Positions 52,854-62,787 of a DNA stretch of 64,000 nt are shown in pieces. Source of the stretch: Paraburkholderia sp. PGU19 (GTDB lineage Bacteria > Pseudomonadota > Gammaproteobacteria > Burkholderiales > Burkholderiaceae). Location: positions 1,054,001 through 1,118,000 of the forward strand of contig NZ_AP023182.1 in NCBI RefSeq assembly GCF_013426915.1. Reading direction: 5' to 3'. A program made the translations under genes and the position numbers. A model generated the notes under the pieces. It had not been told where the DNA came from, searched no databases, and saw only the letters and a list, made by a program, of their open reading frames with translations. Each line of letters starts with the position of its first letter. Positions within the stretch are counted from its first letter, which is position 1.

Positions 52854-54314
52854 ATGGCCCGTTTGATAAGACCGACACCTGAACAGCAGGCGATCGTCGA
52901 TGCTGTCGCCGGTGGCGGCAATCTCAAGATCAAAGCGTACGCGGGTGCGGGCAAGACCTCGACGCTACGGCTTGTCGCAAACCGTCTCGCCCATCTGCGT
53001 GGCATCTATCTGGCGTTTAACCGCGAGATCGCAGAGCACGCGCGGCGCGGCTTTCCGCCCAACGTGATGGCCGGAACCGTTCACTCGCTGGCCTACCGGT
53101 CGGTGTCGCCCGCGCTTGCCGCGCGGGTGAGCCACCCCGCGGAGCCGCCTCACGAGCTTGCCGCTCGCTATGGTCTCGGTCCAGTAAAGGTGCCCCTCGT
53201 GACAGGAAAGACCGTCGAACTCACACCGTTCGAGCTCGGTCGCATGATTGTCGATGGACTGGGCAGGTTCTGCCGCTCGGCTGACGACGCGCCGAAAGCT
53301 ATCCATGTTTCCGTCGACGAGAAGATCGACGATAAAGCCGCCGACTGGCTGCGGGAAGGACTGAGCCCCCATGTTGCGCGTCTGTGGAGTGAGAGCACGG
53401 ACCCGCGTGGCCGCAGCGCCATCATTCCCGACATCTATCTGAAGGTCTGGGCGCAAGGGCACCCGCGCATCGAATCCGACTTCATCCTCTTCGACGAGGC
53501 GCAGGACAGCGATGGCGTGATGCTGTGGCTTCTGAACCGGCAGCCACATGCCCAGATCGTCTACGTGGGTGACCCGTACCAGCAGATATACGAATGGCGT
53601 GGCGCAGTGAACGCCATGGCGCAGATCGATGCCCCCCAGCACGCGCTGACCGAGTCCTTCCGTTTCGGTCACACGTTCGCCACGCTCGCCAGCCGGCTAC
53701 TCGGGCTGCTGGGCGAGCAGACAGCCGTTCGCGGCCAGGGCACGATCGGCTCGATCATCGTCGAAGACCCGATGGTCGCTCCACCCGTTGATGCCATCCT
53801 TTGCCGCAAGAATGTGTCAGCCATCTGGTATCTGGCCGCAGGCGTGGAGGCGGGCCACCGACCGTCGATCCGCATGAGTCCCGCCGAAATTGTTGCGTAT
53901 GCAGATGGGGCAGACAGACTGCTCGAGGGGCGGCGTGCCTACAGACCTGCAGCCTTTTCGCTGTTTGAGACGTGGAAGGATGCACAGACTTTCGCTCGCA
54001 GCGCGGCCGGCGCCGATCTGCTTCCCGTCGTGCGGATTGTCGATGAATTCGGAACCGGCTATCTGCGCTCGCTGGCGCAACGGATTACGCCTGAAGCGCA
54101 GGCCGATTACGTGATCTCCACGGTGCACCGCGCCAAGGGCCTCGAATGGAAGCGGGTGAAAGTCATCAACGATTTCCTGTTCAAGTACGTCGAGGGTCGC
54201 CTGACTGTGGAGGAGGATGAACTGCGGCTGCTCTACGTCGCGTTCACACGCGCCCAGCACGTGCTGGACGTATCGGACCTTCGCGATGCGCTCATGCGTT
54301 TGTTCAGATCATGA
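52854..54314 (+). CDS. UvrD/Rep-like superfamily 1 helicase
   Basis: A 486-residue helicase-like ATPase. Motif I is AYAGAGKTS (residues 28-36), motif II is FILFDEAQDSD, motif III is VGDPYQQIYEWRGA, motif V/VI is STVHRAKGLEWKRV and LRLLYVAFTRAQHVL. It lacks the large 1B/2B insertions of UvrD, as its 486 residues are short for the family (about 700), so it belongs to the short UvrD-like group. It probably acts on DNA in repair or defence. It stands alone, divergent from a probable DNA-binding protein. The gene is intact. Confidence 0.92.
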   Translation: MARLIRPTPEQQAIVDAVAGGGNLKIKAYAGAGKTSTLRLVANRLAHLRGIYLAFNREIAEHARRGFPPNVMAGTVHSLAYRSVSPALAARVSHPAEPPHELAARYGLGPVKVPLVTGKTVELTPFELGRMIVDGLGRFCRSADDAPKAIHVSVDEKIDDKAADWLREGLSPHVARLWSESTDPRGRSAIIPDIYLKVWAQGHPRIESDFILFDEAQDSDGVMLWLLNRQPHAQIVYVGDPYQQIYEWRGAVNAMAQIDAPQHALTESFRFGHTFATLASRLLGLLGEQTAVRGQGTIGSIIVEDPMVAPPVDAILCRKNVSAIWYLAAGVEAGHRPSIRMSPAEIVAYADGADRLLEGRRAYRPAAFSLFETWKDAQTFARSAAGADLLPVVRIVDEFGTGYLRSLAQRITPEAQADYVISTVHRAKGLEWKRVKVINDFLFKYVEGRLTVEEDELRLLYVAFTRAQHVLDVSDLRDALMRLFRS

Positions 54315-55170
54315 ATCTGATCGGTCGCGGAAGAATTGGATGAGAAGGATGTTCAGATCGTCGGCCGCGATTCGTCGAAGTGCAGCGATGCTCAGAAGAG
54401 GGATGGCTGTTCAGCGGGAGCAACGTCGGACCGGACTGCGCTTTTCCGGGCGATTGCCCGGGCCTCGGCGCAGGACGCACAGCGCTGCTGGAGAGCGAAA
54501 ACGGTTCTTCCTCAAGCCGGCGACCGAGCACTTCCCGACTGAAGATGACGTCGGGAGAAAGGCGAACGAACGGCGAGGGGGCTTCCGTTGGCATCGGGTT
54601 TGAATACGGCGTCGAAATGATCCGCTGAGGGCTTCGATCGTTATGATTGTACCGGGGCCGCGAGAAAAGCCCTTGCAGGCTCGACCGCGGGACGTCAGCA
54701 ACTGGTTACGTTGAGCACCCTGTTACGGCGCACCTTTGGGATTACCGCGACGGTGACGCAATGGTCGTGGTCGACTCTCTTTCGAATTAATAGGCGCCTG
54801 CTAATCTGTTCATACGGCAAGCAGATTCATTCTATGAGGCAGCACGACCGGTGTGTCAAGGAATGCCTTAAAACATGCACTCAAATGATTTTTGCGCGAC
54901 ACCACCTGGCTTGGCACATTTCAAAGGCGGGCAGGCACATGTCACTCGTCCGTGTGCCCAGATCGATAAAAGGTGAGGACTTCCAGGAGTCGCGCCGCGC
55001 CTAACCTTTCGAGAAGCAAATGGATCGAACCCTAAGACACTTACCGGCATTCTCCTGTGGGGCACGCCGCGTCGGTTCGGGGCGACCGATTGCGATCCGC
55101 CTCGGCCTCATAGTCGGCACCACTGGATTTTCTTCGTCATCGAACTCGATTCATGAAACGTCTCCATCGC
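54315..55170. other. Gene-poor stretch
   Basis: About 850 bases. The longest open frames (54411-54701 minus and 54711-55004 plus) have no recognisable motif. The part near 54780-54890 is AT-rich. I could not assign a gene here. Confidence 0.4.
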
Positions 55171-55643
55171 TCATCGCTTCTGATAGGTGCCAATGAGTTC
55201 GGCGTGGGCTAGTACGTGCCCCTTCATGGCCTTTTCAAGCGCCGCCTTGCTGGGGTTTTTCAAATCGGGCAGTACAGTGTCGAGCGCATACAGCTTGTGG
55301 AAATAGCGGTGGCGTCCCACGGGCGGACACGGGCCGTCGTAAGCAGCACGCTTGAAGTCATTGATACCTTCGAGCGTACCGCCCGGCAGAGCCTGCGCAG
55401 TAGCGCCATCGGGCAGCCCGGTTGCCGTCGGCGGATGTTGTAGAGCACCCAATGTACCCAGGTCGTTTTCGGCGCGGCCGGGTCCGGCGCGTCAGGGTCG
55501 TCGACAATCAGCGCCAGGCTTTTTGCGTTCACGGGCACGCCGGACCAAGTGAGCGGCGGGGATACATCGGCGCCCTCGCAGGTATGCTGCACGGGAATCT
55601 CGCCGCTCTGTCGGAAGGCTTGCGACGTTAGCGCGAGGGTCAT
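55171..55643 (-). pseudogene. YbhB/YbcL-type phosphatidylethanolamine-binding (PEBP) protein, frameshifted
   Basis: The first part reads MTLALTSQAFRQSGEIPVQH, CEGADVSPPLTWSGVPVNAK and SLALIVDDPDAPDPAAPKTT WVHWVLYNI. A frameshift near 55445 then moves to PTATGLPDGATAQALPGGTL, DFKRAAYDGPCPPVGRHRYF and FHKLYALDTVLPDL. The family-defining DPDAP and GPCPPxGxHRY motifs are on both sides, so both halves were one gene of about 155 residues. PEBP-type YbhB proteins are soluble, of unclear role. A one-base indel is the only visible fault. Confidence 0.88.
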
Positions 55644-55701
55644 GGTGCGCTCCTCGGCGTGGCAACCGTTTGATACGGTCTTTTCAATGTGCGATGCGGC
55701 A

Positions 55702-55860
55702 TCAATGTTTATGCCGGTGCAGCCAACCCATATGGTGCGAATCAAGCCACTGGGCCATCCCCTCTTCTGGGTGATCGCGCCTGTACCGTTGCGCCACCAT
55801 GAACCCTGCGACCAACAAGACCGCCAAGCCGACAACGAAGTAGATCACGGACTGTGTCAT
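55702..55860 (-). CDS. Small single-span membrane protein
   Basis: A 52-residue protein, MTQSVIYFVVGLAVLLVAGF, then MVAQRYRRDHPEEGMAQWLD and SHHMGWLHRHKH. AAGGAGG lies 6 bases before the ATG at 55860, one of the best ribosome sites of the window. It has one membrane helix (residues 5-23) and a His-rich C-terminal tail (HHMGWLHRHKH). It is too short for ordinary ORF lists. Function is unknown. Confidence 0.7.
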   Translation of the reverse strand: MTQSVIYFVVGLAVLLVAGFMVAQRYRRDHPEEGMAQWLDSHHMGWLHRHKH

Positions 55861-56247
55861 GGCAGCCTCCTTATTGGGTCGCGACCATGCTTATATTCTA
55901 GGTCAGCGCTTACCGAAGTGGCGTGCGACGAGCGCACGTATCCGCTGATTGAACGACAGCTTGCCGGGCGGACGCGACGTTCGAATGACCGCGTGACCGC
56001 GTCGGCGACTGGCCCGAAACTGGCCGAACCCAGTCCCACGGCGCACTTCGGAAATCGCCCCCGCTTGCGACCTGCCGCGACCAGAGGCCCCACCCTTGAC
56101 GCGATTGGCGGCTATCGGCCTATCATAGGCAACCGCCCACTACCACCCTGCTCAGACGGAAGGGCCGAGCGCCGATCCACGATCTTTCGCCGGAAAAGAC
56201 GCGGTCTGAATTCTGCTCGCAGGATATTTCGCGAAAGGACTTTGATC
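55861..56247. other. Intergenic stretch upstream of the methyltransferase
   Basis: About 390 bases; nothing definite. The long frame that runs through here into the methyltransferase gene has no protein-like features before 56248. Confidence 0.45.
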
Positions 56248-57246
56248 ATGGATGACATCTCTCCGCAAGCCTTCATAGATGCCATAAGCGGATATCAGAA
56301 GACCGCTGCGGTGAAAGCTGCAGTAGCGCTCGATCTGTTCACCGCGATCGAGAATGAAAATGGCGAGCTCTCGCGCATAACGAGCCGCGTGCAGGCCTCC
56401 GAGCGCGGTGTGCGCATGCTGTGCGATTACCTGACCGTGCACGGGTTTCTGCAGAAAGAGACGGGATGCTATCGATTGACACCCTCGACCTCCGCGTTCC
56501 TTGCGACTTCCTCTCCGGGCTGGATGGGGAGCATCGTCGATTTTCTTGCGGCCCCTGAAATGATGGCCCTGTGGCTGGACGATCCGGTTGCGTTCGTTCG
56601 CAACGGCGGGTCCGTAGGGCTGGGCAACATGGCCCCAGACCATCCCGTCTGGGTGAAATTCGCGCGCGCGATGGTGCCTTTTGTCGCGCCAACCGCACAG
56701 AACATAGCTCAACAAGTGGGCACATGGCCGCAAGCACCGAAGCGCGTGCTCGATATTGCCGCCGGGCACGGGATATTCGGAATCGCGATCGCCAAGGCCG
56801 TCCCCGGCGCAGAAGTCGTGGCGACCGACTGGCAAGCGGTACTGGAGGTCGCGAAGGAAAATGCTGCGGCGGCTGGCGTGAGCGCGCGCCATCACACGAT
56901 CGCGGGCAGCGCGTTTGAAGTCGAATGGGGAACGAATTTCGATCTCGCGCTGATCACGAATTTCCTGCACCACTTCGATCGGCCAACCTGCGTAGAACTG
57001 CTTTCGAAGGCACGCAGGAGCCTCAGCCCCGGAGGGCGAGTACTCGCGGTGGATTTCGTTCCTAATGAGGATCGCGTGTCGCCACCGTTCGCCGCTGCGT
57101 TCTCCTTCGTGATGCTTGCGTCCACACCACGAGGTGACGCGTACACTGTGCGCGAGTTCGAGGAGATGGGCAGCGAAGCAGGGTTTTCAACGGTAAGCGT
57201 AGCGCCGCTACCCCCTTCGCCGGAAAGTCTCATCACATTCGAGTAG
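56248..57246 (+). CDS. SAM-dependent methyltransferase (O-methyltransferase-like)
   Basis: A 332-residue enzyme. I start it at the ATG at 56248 (MDDISPQAFIDAISGYQKTA), preceded by GAAAGGAC; the open frame is much longer upstream but non-coding. The N-terminal about 100 residues form a winged-helix dimerisation domain of the acetylserotonin/O-methyltransferase type (GVRMLCDYLTVHGFLQKETG). The SAM-binding motif is RVLDIAAGHGIFGIAIAK (residues 166-183), and the HHFD segment (FLHHFDRPTCVELLS) follows. The substrate is not evident. No pathway genes are adjacent. Confidence 0.9.
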   Translation: MDDISPQAFIDAISGYQKTAAVKAAVALDLFTAIENENGELSRITSRVQASERGVRMLCDYLTVHGFLQKETGCYRLTPSTSAFLATSSPGWMGSIVDFLAAPEMMALWLDDPVAFVRNGGSVGLGNMAPDHPVWVKFARAMVPFVAPTAQNIAQQVGTWPQAPKRVLDIAAGHGIFGIAIAKAVPGAEVVATDWQAVLEVAKENAAAAGVSARHHTIAGSAFEVEWGTNFDLALITNFLHHFDRPTCVELLSKARRSLSPGGRVLAVDFVPNEDRVSPPFAAAFSFVMLASTPRGDAYTVREFEEMGSEAGFSTVSVAPLPPSPESLITFE

Positions 57247-57556
57247 CACGCTGCCTGGCTCTGCGCGATGCACAGGCGGCGCTGTCTGTGCCGCCGCTCA
57301 CGGCAGCTTGCGGGGCAACCATGTTTTCAACTGGGTGCTGCTGACCACCTGCTGTGTGTTATGACCGGCAGTACCCGACCCTTCTCCGACATTCATTGGT
57401 ATGTCGACTGGACGGCCGAAATCGGTGTAGCAGGGGATGCTGGAATGAAGTAGCGCCCCAGGCGTCGTGCGTTCCATTACCTACCTGCGGGCCTGACCAA
57501 TACAGGTTTGGCCAGCTCGTTTGCGTTACGCCGCCCGGGACGAGTCCGCCTCCGCT
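57247..57556. other. Gene-free stretch
   Basis: About 310 bases after the methyltransferase with no credible gene. Confidence 0.4.
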
Positions 57557-57680
57557 GCCTGCCGACGACCGGGCTTCAGCGTGGAGCGCTAACCGTCGCG
57601 CCATCAAACGTCCTGGTTGTACGGGCGCCAGGCCCTATCTAGCGTGGCGCTATGTATTGCACTGCGACGCTGTGCGATCG
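57557..57680 (+). repeat. First copy of a degenerate direct repeat
   Basis: This copy begins GCCTGCCGACGACCGG and contains CCATCAAACGTCCTGGTTGT and GTATTGCACTGCGAC. A similar unit lies 229 bases further, at 57786. The copies differ by substitutions and small indels. I found no gene in either. Confidence 0.6.
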
Positions 57681-57785
57681 ACAGTAATGAAATCATCTAG
57701 CCGGCCCGGCAGCCCGGAAGCACGACGGCATTCAGAGATGAATCCGCCTCCGCATCAAGGCTGATGTCGAGAGCGAGCGGCCCCT

Positions 57786-57920
57786 GCCTGCCGACGGACT
57801 CCGGCGTGGAGCGCCGACCGTCGCCATCAAACGTCCTGGTTGTCGGCCCCCCAGGCCGGGCGGTCGTGTGCCGCGCTACCTGGCGCGGCGCTGTGCATTG
57901 CACTGCGCCGCGGTGCAATG
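57786..57920 (+). repeat. Second copy of a degenerate direct repeat
   Basis: Begins GCCTGCCGACGGACTCC and contains the same CCATCAAACGTCCTGGTTGT core and GCATTGCACTGCGCC. It shares most of its length with the copy at 57557, in the same direction, and suggests an old local duplication. Confidence 0.6.
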
Positions 57921-58004
57921 TTCGGGAAGTGGTGGTCAATCAGTTCCCGTCCTCTGCCTCCAGCTGGCGCACCGCGCCGATCGTCTGACAAGGAAGGTGC
58001 TGAT

Positions 58005-58426
58005 TTAGGCCTTCTGCAGTATTTCCATCGCGCGATCGGCATCGCTTAGCGAGTCGAGTGCCATATAGGCACCGAACTCGGTCCCGAGTACGGTCGCCGT
58101 GACGCCGCGGAGGTTGAGCCCTCCTTCGGCAAGCTTCTGGGTCAGCTCGGCGATAACGCCTGGGCGGTCTTTGCCCGTCACTCGCACAGCGCGAAGGCTT
58201 GGCGTGACGTTGAAACCGGCCTGGGCGGCCGCCCGGGTTTCGCGGTCGCCTTGCAACGGCGCTACGAACACGATCCCCTCACCCCGCCTTCCCGTGTTCG
58301 GCGGGCGACGACTAATTTCAGATCGGCGCCGGCGTCGCGCAGGACGCTCAGCACTTGGGCAAGGCTCCCCGGCTGGTCCGGGATCGTCGCAGCCCAGACG
58401 TCGACACGTTCCACTTGCAAATCCAT
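58005..58426 (-). pseudogene. Double ACT-domain protein, frameshifted
   Basis: The first part starts MDLQVERVDVWAATIPDQPG, then SLAQVLSVLRDAGADLKLVV. A base is missing near 58300. The other frame continues NTGRRGEGIVFVAPLQGDRE, SLRAVRVTGKDRPGVIAELT and EGGLNLRGVTATVLGTEFGA. Two ACT domains (amino-acid-sensing modules) with the D-x-P-G-x-(L/I) motif are visible, DQPGSLAQVL and DRPGVIAEL. The complete protein would be about 140 residues and look like a small ACT regulator. One base causes the break. Confidence 0.85.
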
Positions 58427-59060
58427 GGCGCCCTCTCTCGGCTGTCGCACCCGATTAAAAATCTAGATCACAGTCGGTCCTCGAGCAAGGCGAGTCACGC
58501 ATGCCCACGGCACGAGCAGTCCCTTTGGCTTGGGCTGATGCCCGGCGTTTTCAGCTGCATTGCAAAAATCGGAGCGCGCTACCGTGCGTCGCTCGGCGGA
58601 CGCATTTCGACCCACTATAGATAGTCCGTCGACCATATTGAAGCAGTCGTTTGAGCGTGGACTACGTTTCTCTGATAACTGTCTCGTCCCTTCTTTGAAC
58701 CACCAGAATTCGGGTCCCGCGAGCGATCCGATATCGCAGCGGTGTGCACCATGCGACTGGTGAGCACCGCGCTATTAGCGCAGTCCCGCAATCTCACCTA
58801 CTCTGTAATGAGATGTGGCACCGGGCGTCGTTGGACAGCCCGACCGCCCGTCTCCGTGCTCGTGACGGGTCGGCACGCCGCAGACGTCGCGCTGTAGATG
58901 GTCCGACCTGGTTCGGGTGGCCGGGGAGGACCCGACACCGATCAACATCATCTTTGATACCTCGCTGAACGACCTTGGATTGAGAGCTGGTCGATGAGAT
59001 CAAAGCGGAATTCCGCTATGACGGTTGATTGATCGCGACTGAAAGGCCGGGGGAAACCGC
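58427..59060. other. Gene-free stretch upstream of the cyclase gene
   Basis: About 630 bases. No credible gene was found on either strand. A promoter for the cyclase gene should lie at the right end, but I cannot point to one. Confidence 0.45.
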
Positions 59061-60853
59061 ATGGCATCGGAGCACATAGAGCGCAAACTGGCGGCGATCC
59101 TCGCGGGTGATATCGCAGGTTATTCGCGATTGAGCGGCGCGGACGAGGAAGGCACGATGCGTCGCCTCCGCGCGCTCCGCGCTGAGCTGATCGGTCCGGC
59201 GATTGAGGTCTATCGCGGCCGCATCGTCAAGACGACTGGCGATGGGATTCTGGTCGAGTTTGTAAGCGTGGTGGATGCTGTGCGCTGTTCCATCGAGGTC
59301 CAGCGGGGCCTGGCAGTGCGCAATGCCGATTTTGTGCCTGAGAAGCGAATCGAGTTCCGTATCGGAATTCACCTCGGGACGTAATGGTGCAACCCGATGG
59401 CGATCTGCTCGGTGACGGCGTGAATATCGCCGCGCGCCTCGAAGGCATCGCTGAGCCAGGCGGTATCTGTCTTTCCGACGACGCATACCGCCAGGTGCGC
59501 GACCGCCTGAACGAAGAGTTCACCGACCTCGGCGACAGCGACCTCAAGAACATTGCGCGGCCGGTACGTGTCTATTCGGTCAAGACCGGCTTGGAAGCCT
59601 CGGCGCTCGGGCGGCTGGCCTCTGCAACGGGAAAATCAGGTCCGCCACGCCTTTCCATCGTGGTCTTGCCCTTCGCCAATCTAGGCGGCAATCCGGAGCA
59701 GGAATATTTCGTCGACGGCGTCACCGAGAGCCTGACCACCGACCTGTCGCGTATCCCTGGGGCGTTCGTCATCGCCCACAATTCAGCCCTCACCTACAAG
59801 GGCAAGCCCGTTGATGCACGGCAGATCGGGCGCGAGCTTGGGGTACGGTATGTGATGGAAGGTAGCGTACAGAGCATCGGCAGTCGCATCCGCGTCAACG
59901 CACAGCTGATCGACGCCGGAACTGGGGCGCATCTTTGGGCCGAGCGTTTCGACAAGCTGCGCGCCGATCTCTTCGACATGCAGGACGAGATTACCGCAAG
60001 GCTTGCCCGCATGATAGGCATTGAGCTCGTGGCGGCCGAGGGCCGACGGGCAGAGCGAGAGCGACCGGATAACATGGACGCCATGGACCTTGCGATGCGC
60101 GGCTGGGCGATCATAAATCAACCCGCTTCGTTGGACGACGCGCGTCGAGCGCGTGCGCAATTCGAGGCAGCGCTGCGCCTCGACGACGGGAACATCGATG
60201 CGCTGGTCGGGCTCGCCGAGAGTTATGAATTGGAGCGCCGCAGCTTCGTCGTCTCCCGCGACGTGAGCGAGCAGATCCGTGCCGTTGACGCGGCTACCGC
60301 GAAGGCGCTGCGAACGGCGCCCAACAACGCATTGGCACACTACGCGCGGGCTACGGCGTTACTTCGCATGCGCGCGCCGGAGCGCGCGCTGCGCGAGTGC
60401 GAGCTTGCCATCGTGCTGGATCAAAACCTGGCGTTGGCCCATGCCTATGCTGGCTTCATGAAGCTGGTTCTTGGGCGTCCCGCGGAGACGGAGGCTCATC
60501 TTGTCGAAGCGATCCGCCTCAGCCCTCGTGATCCTCAGTTGTGGCACTGGTACTTTTACCTTGGAGCAGCTGACCTCTATCTGGGCCGGGTCGATGCCGC
60601 AGTTGAACCGCTACAGAAAGCGGTTGAACTCCATCCGAGCCACAACCTCAATCATTTCTTCCTGGCAGCAGCGTTGGCGCTTGCGAACCGCGAGGTTGAA
60701 GCAGCGGAGGCGTGCACTGCCGGGCGGCGGGTCGATCCCACTTTCAGCGTCGCCAAGTTCCGCGACCTCGCGCCCAGTAACAACCCGGGCTTCCTGGCCC
60801 GGCGCGAGCGTCTCTATGCCGGAATGCGCAAGGCCGGGGTGCCGGAGGAATGA
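59061..60853 (+). pseudogene. Class III adenylate/guanylate cyclase with TPR domain, split by a one-base deletion
   Basis: ORF A (59061-59384) carries the cyclase start: KLAAILAGDIAGYSRLSGAD, the second metal Asp region and TTGDGILVEFVSVVDAVRCS. It stops at RIGIHLGT. ORF B (59384-60853) goes on VQPDGDLLGDGVNIAARLEG IAEPGGICLS, then a linker, VVLPFANLGGNPEQEYFVDG VTESLTTDLS, and TPR-like repeats (about 250-480). The family reads RIGIHLGDV at the joint, so one G is missing in the run after CACCTC (GGGAC where GGGGAC is expected). The stop and the next ATG overlap as TAATG. The whole protein would be about 597 residues. A sequencing error or a real frameshift are both possible. Confidence 0.88.
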
Positions 60854-61202
60854 GTCGGTTTTGTCTTCTTTGGGCATTTGCATCGGTTCCGCGACGCTCG
60901 GCGTTCGCCCATCACATCAGTCGCTCGACATTACTCTGCGACCGATCTACTCGTTATTGACGTTTCGCGAAGCGCTCTGCGCAACGCCGCAACAAGAACC
61001 ACCCCTGTCCGTGCGTTGAACGACGGATTTGTGCAGTGGGGCGGCCATTCACAATGGATGGCTTGACGGGCAGTTGTTGGCCGCGTGGAGCCCGAGAGCG
61101 GTCAGGGTCGATCGTAACGCTGGAGACCCATAGCGGTCGAGCAGCGCTCCGAATTTCTCTTGCGGGAAGCAGCCGGTCGCTAACGTCCGCTCGATGGAGG
61201 GG
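60854..61202. other. Gene-free stretch
   Basis: About 350 bases between the cyclase and the VOC gene. No gene is seen. Confidence 0.45.
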
Positions 61203-61649
61203 TTAGGCGCCATGCCCGAGCTCTTGAGCGAGCCCGATGAGGATTCCTTCGGGGCCCCGGATGTAGCAGAGCCGATACGTGTTTTCGTACTGGGCCACTT
61301 TGCCGACGAGTTCCGCGCCGCGTTTTCCGAGACGGGCGAGCGTATCGTCGATGTCCTCCACGGTAAACATGACGCGTAGGTAACCAAGAGCGTTCACCGG
61401 AGTGCGACGGTGATCTGCGACCACAGGTGGCGCAAGGAATCGGGACATCTCGAGCCGGCTGTGACCGTCCGGCGTACGCATCATGGCAATTTCGACGCGC
61501 ATGCCGCGCAATCCAGTGACGCCAGCTGCCCAGTCTCCTTCGATTGGGGCGCGCCCCTCGAGCTCAAGGCCAAGTTCGGCAAAAAACTCAATGGCGGCAT
61601 CGATGTCTTCAACCACGATGCCGACGTTGTCCATACGCTTCACCGTCAT
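61203..61649 (-). CDS. VOC-family (glyoxalase/dioxygenase-like) protein
   Basis: A 148-residue cytoplasmic protein of the vicinal-oxygen-chelate fold. The paired motif is MDNVGIVVEDIDAAIEFFAE, LGLELEGRAP, and later YLRVMFTVEDIDDTLARLGK and CYIRGPEGILIGLAQEL. A metal-binding Glu is at the C-terminal PEGILIGLAQE. Its reaction is not known. AAGGAGAC lies just before the ATG. It stands alone and looks intact. Confidence 0.9.
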   Translation of the reverse strand: MTVKRMDNVGIVVEDIDAAIEFFAELGLELEGRAPIEGDWAAGVTGLRGMRVEIAMMRTPDGHSRLEMSRFLAPPVVADHRRTPVNALGYLRVMFTVEDIDDTLARLGKRGAELVGKVAQYENTYRLCYIRGPEGILIGLAQELGHGA

Positions 61650-62028
61650 GATGTCTCCTTGGCGCCTAGCTGAAGCGCCGATCGTAACGCTGCCGACCTG
61701 AGCTACCGCTCAAGCTCAGGGGTACCCGCGCGAGTAGCTGCGCGAGAGATTCAGACCACACCAGGGCAACAGGATAGCTGCCATCCGCGATCGTCCGGTC
61801 CTGGCCGGGTGCAGATTTTTGCAATGAGCATACGCGGCCTGAGCCTCTCAAGGCTGCGATCGGCAGCACGCGTTAAGGGTTATTCGACACCTGCCCTAAT
61901 TCACATGGCTGTGAGTGTGCCGCGGCGCGTGTGGGCAGGCGTCGAATAAGCCTCGAGGGAGGGAACCGCGGAGTGGTCCGATGCGGCCGGAATCCTGGGC
62001 GACTATGGCGATTGATGGTCCGGGATCC
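61650..62028. other. Gene-free stretch
   Basis: About 380 bases with nothing identified. Confidence 0.45.
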
Positions 62029-62205
62029 TCAGCTATGTGAGAGGCTGGTGGGTGTAACGGGATGCTGGATGAGCCCTAGACAGAGGGCTTCAAAGAGAGC
62101 ACTACGTTCACCAATCTCAAAATGTTCACGTGCCATTTCAAGATACCTGACTATGGCTGCGTTGCCCCAAATCGCTTCCTGCGCTGCCTTCGACAAAGTC
62201 ACCAT
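62029..62205 (-). CDS. Small hypothetical protein
   Basis: A 58-residue frame, MVTLSKAAQEAIWGNAAIVR, then YLEMAREHFEIGERSALFEA LCLGLIQHPVTPTSLSHS. AGGTGATCC gives a possible ribosome site. It is helical and looks coding. It may be a complete small protein or the end of a decayed gene. Function unknown. Confidence 0.4.
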   Translation of the reverse strand: MVTLSKAAQEAIWGNAAIVRYLEMAREHFEIGERSALFEALCLGLIQHPVTPTSLSHS

Positions 62206-62219
62206 CGGATCACCTGACA

Positions 62220-62749
62220 TTGAAAATTGAACCGGCAAGGAGCGGTGCAAACAGTTCGAAACCGTGTAACCTCGCCATGGGGTGGAACGACGAACACCTG
62301 CACCAGTTCGTCATCCGCGGCCGGCGATACGGCGGACATCTCGACGGCGCGTTGCATCGACGGCCCGGACGCCCTGTCGCTGGCGGCGTTTGGCCTGCAC
62401 GTACATGAGCGCATTGCCTACGTGTGCGACTTCACCGCCTGGTGGTTACATGACGTGCGCGTCGAGAAGTGGACGGACAACCGGACAACCAGCGGTAGAC
62501 ATCGGTACCGCGCTGCATCGAAGGCGCCGGGCGTTGTCCGCCGCCAGACCACGCCGGAGGTCCCGAGAGATACATGAAGGCCTGGAAGGGCACGGCGAAT
62601 ATGAGTTTCTCGAGTGGCTCGAGACGCTACGCGAAAACCGGATAGAGGTGAACGATCTGCGCATTGAGGTCGACGAATGGCTGATCTGGCTGGATCGGTG
62701 TTTCGACTCTCGGGAGGCGAATGAACGGCCGCCGACGCTTGAACTGTAA
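62220..62749 (+). pseudogene. Plasmid pRiA4b ORF-3-like protein, broken in three frames
   Basis: The family pattern is spread over all three frames: MGWNDEHLHQFVIRGRRYGG (frame 1), AFGLHVHERIAYVCDFTAWW LHDVRVEKW (frame 2), and HEGLEGHGEYEFLEWLETLR (frame 3). Plasmid pRiA4b ORF-3-like proteins of about 190 residues are known from plasmids and transposable elements, function unknown. At least two frameshifts have accumulated and the N terminus is incomplete. It lies upstream of an ISKra4-like remnant, so both may come from one decayed element. Confidence 0.8.
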
Positions 62750-62787
62750 GCTGACCGCCCAGGCGACGTGCCGGGCAGGAGGTTGCC

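Noticed and set aside
55549..57246. 565-residue ORF including the methyltransferase
   Set aside because: The first 233 codons are non-coding in composition and overlap the PEBP and small membrane protein genes; the methyltransferase starts at 56248.
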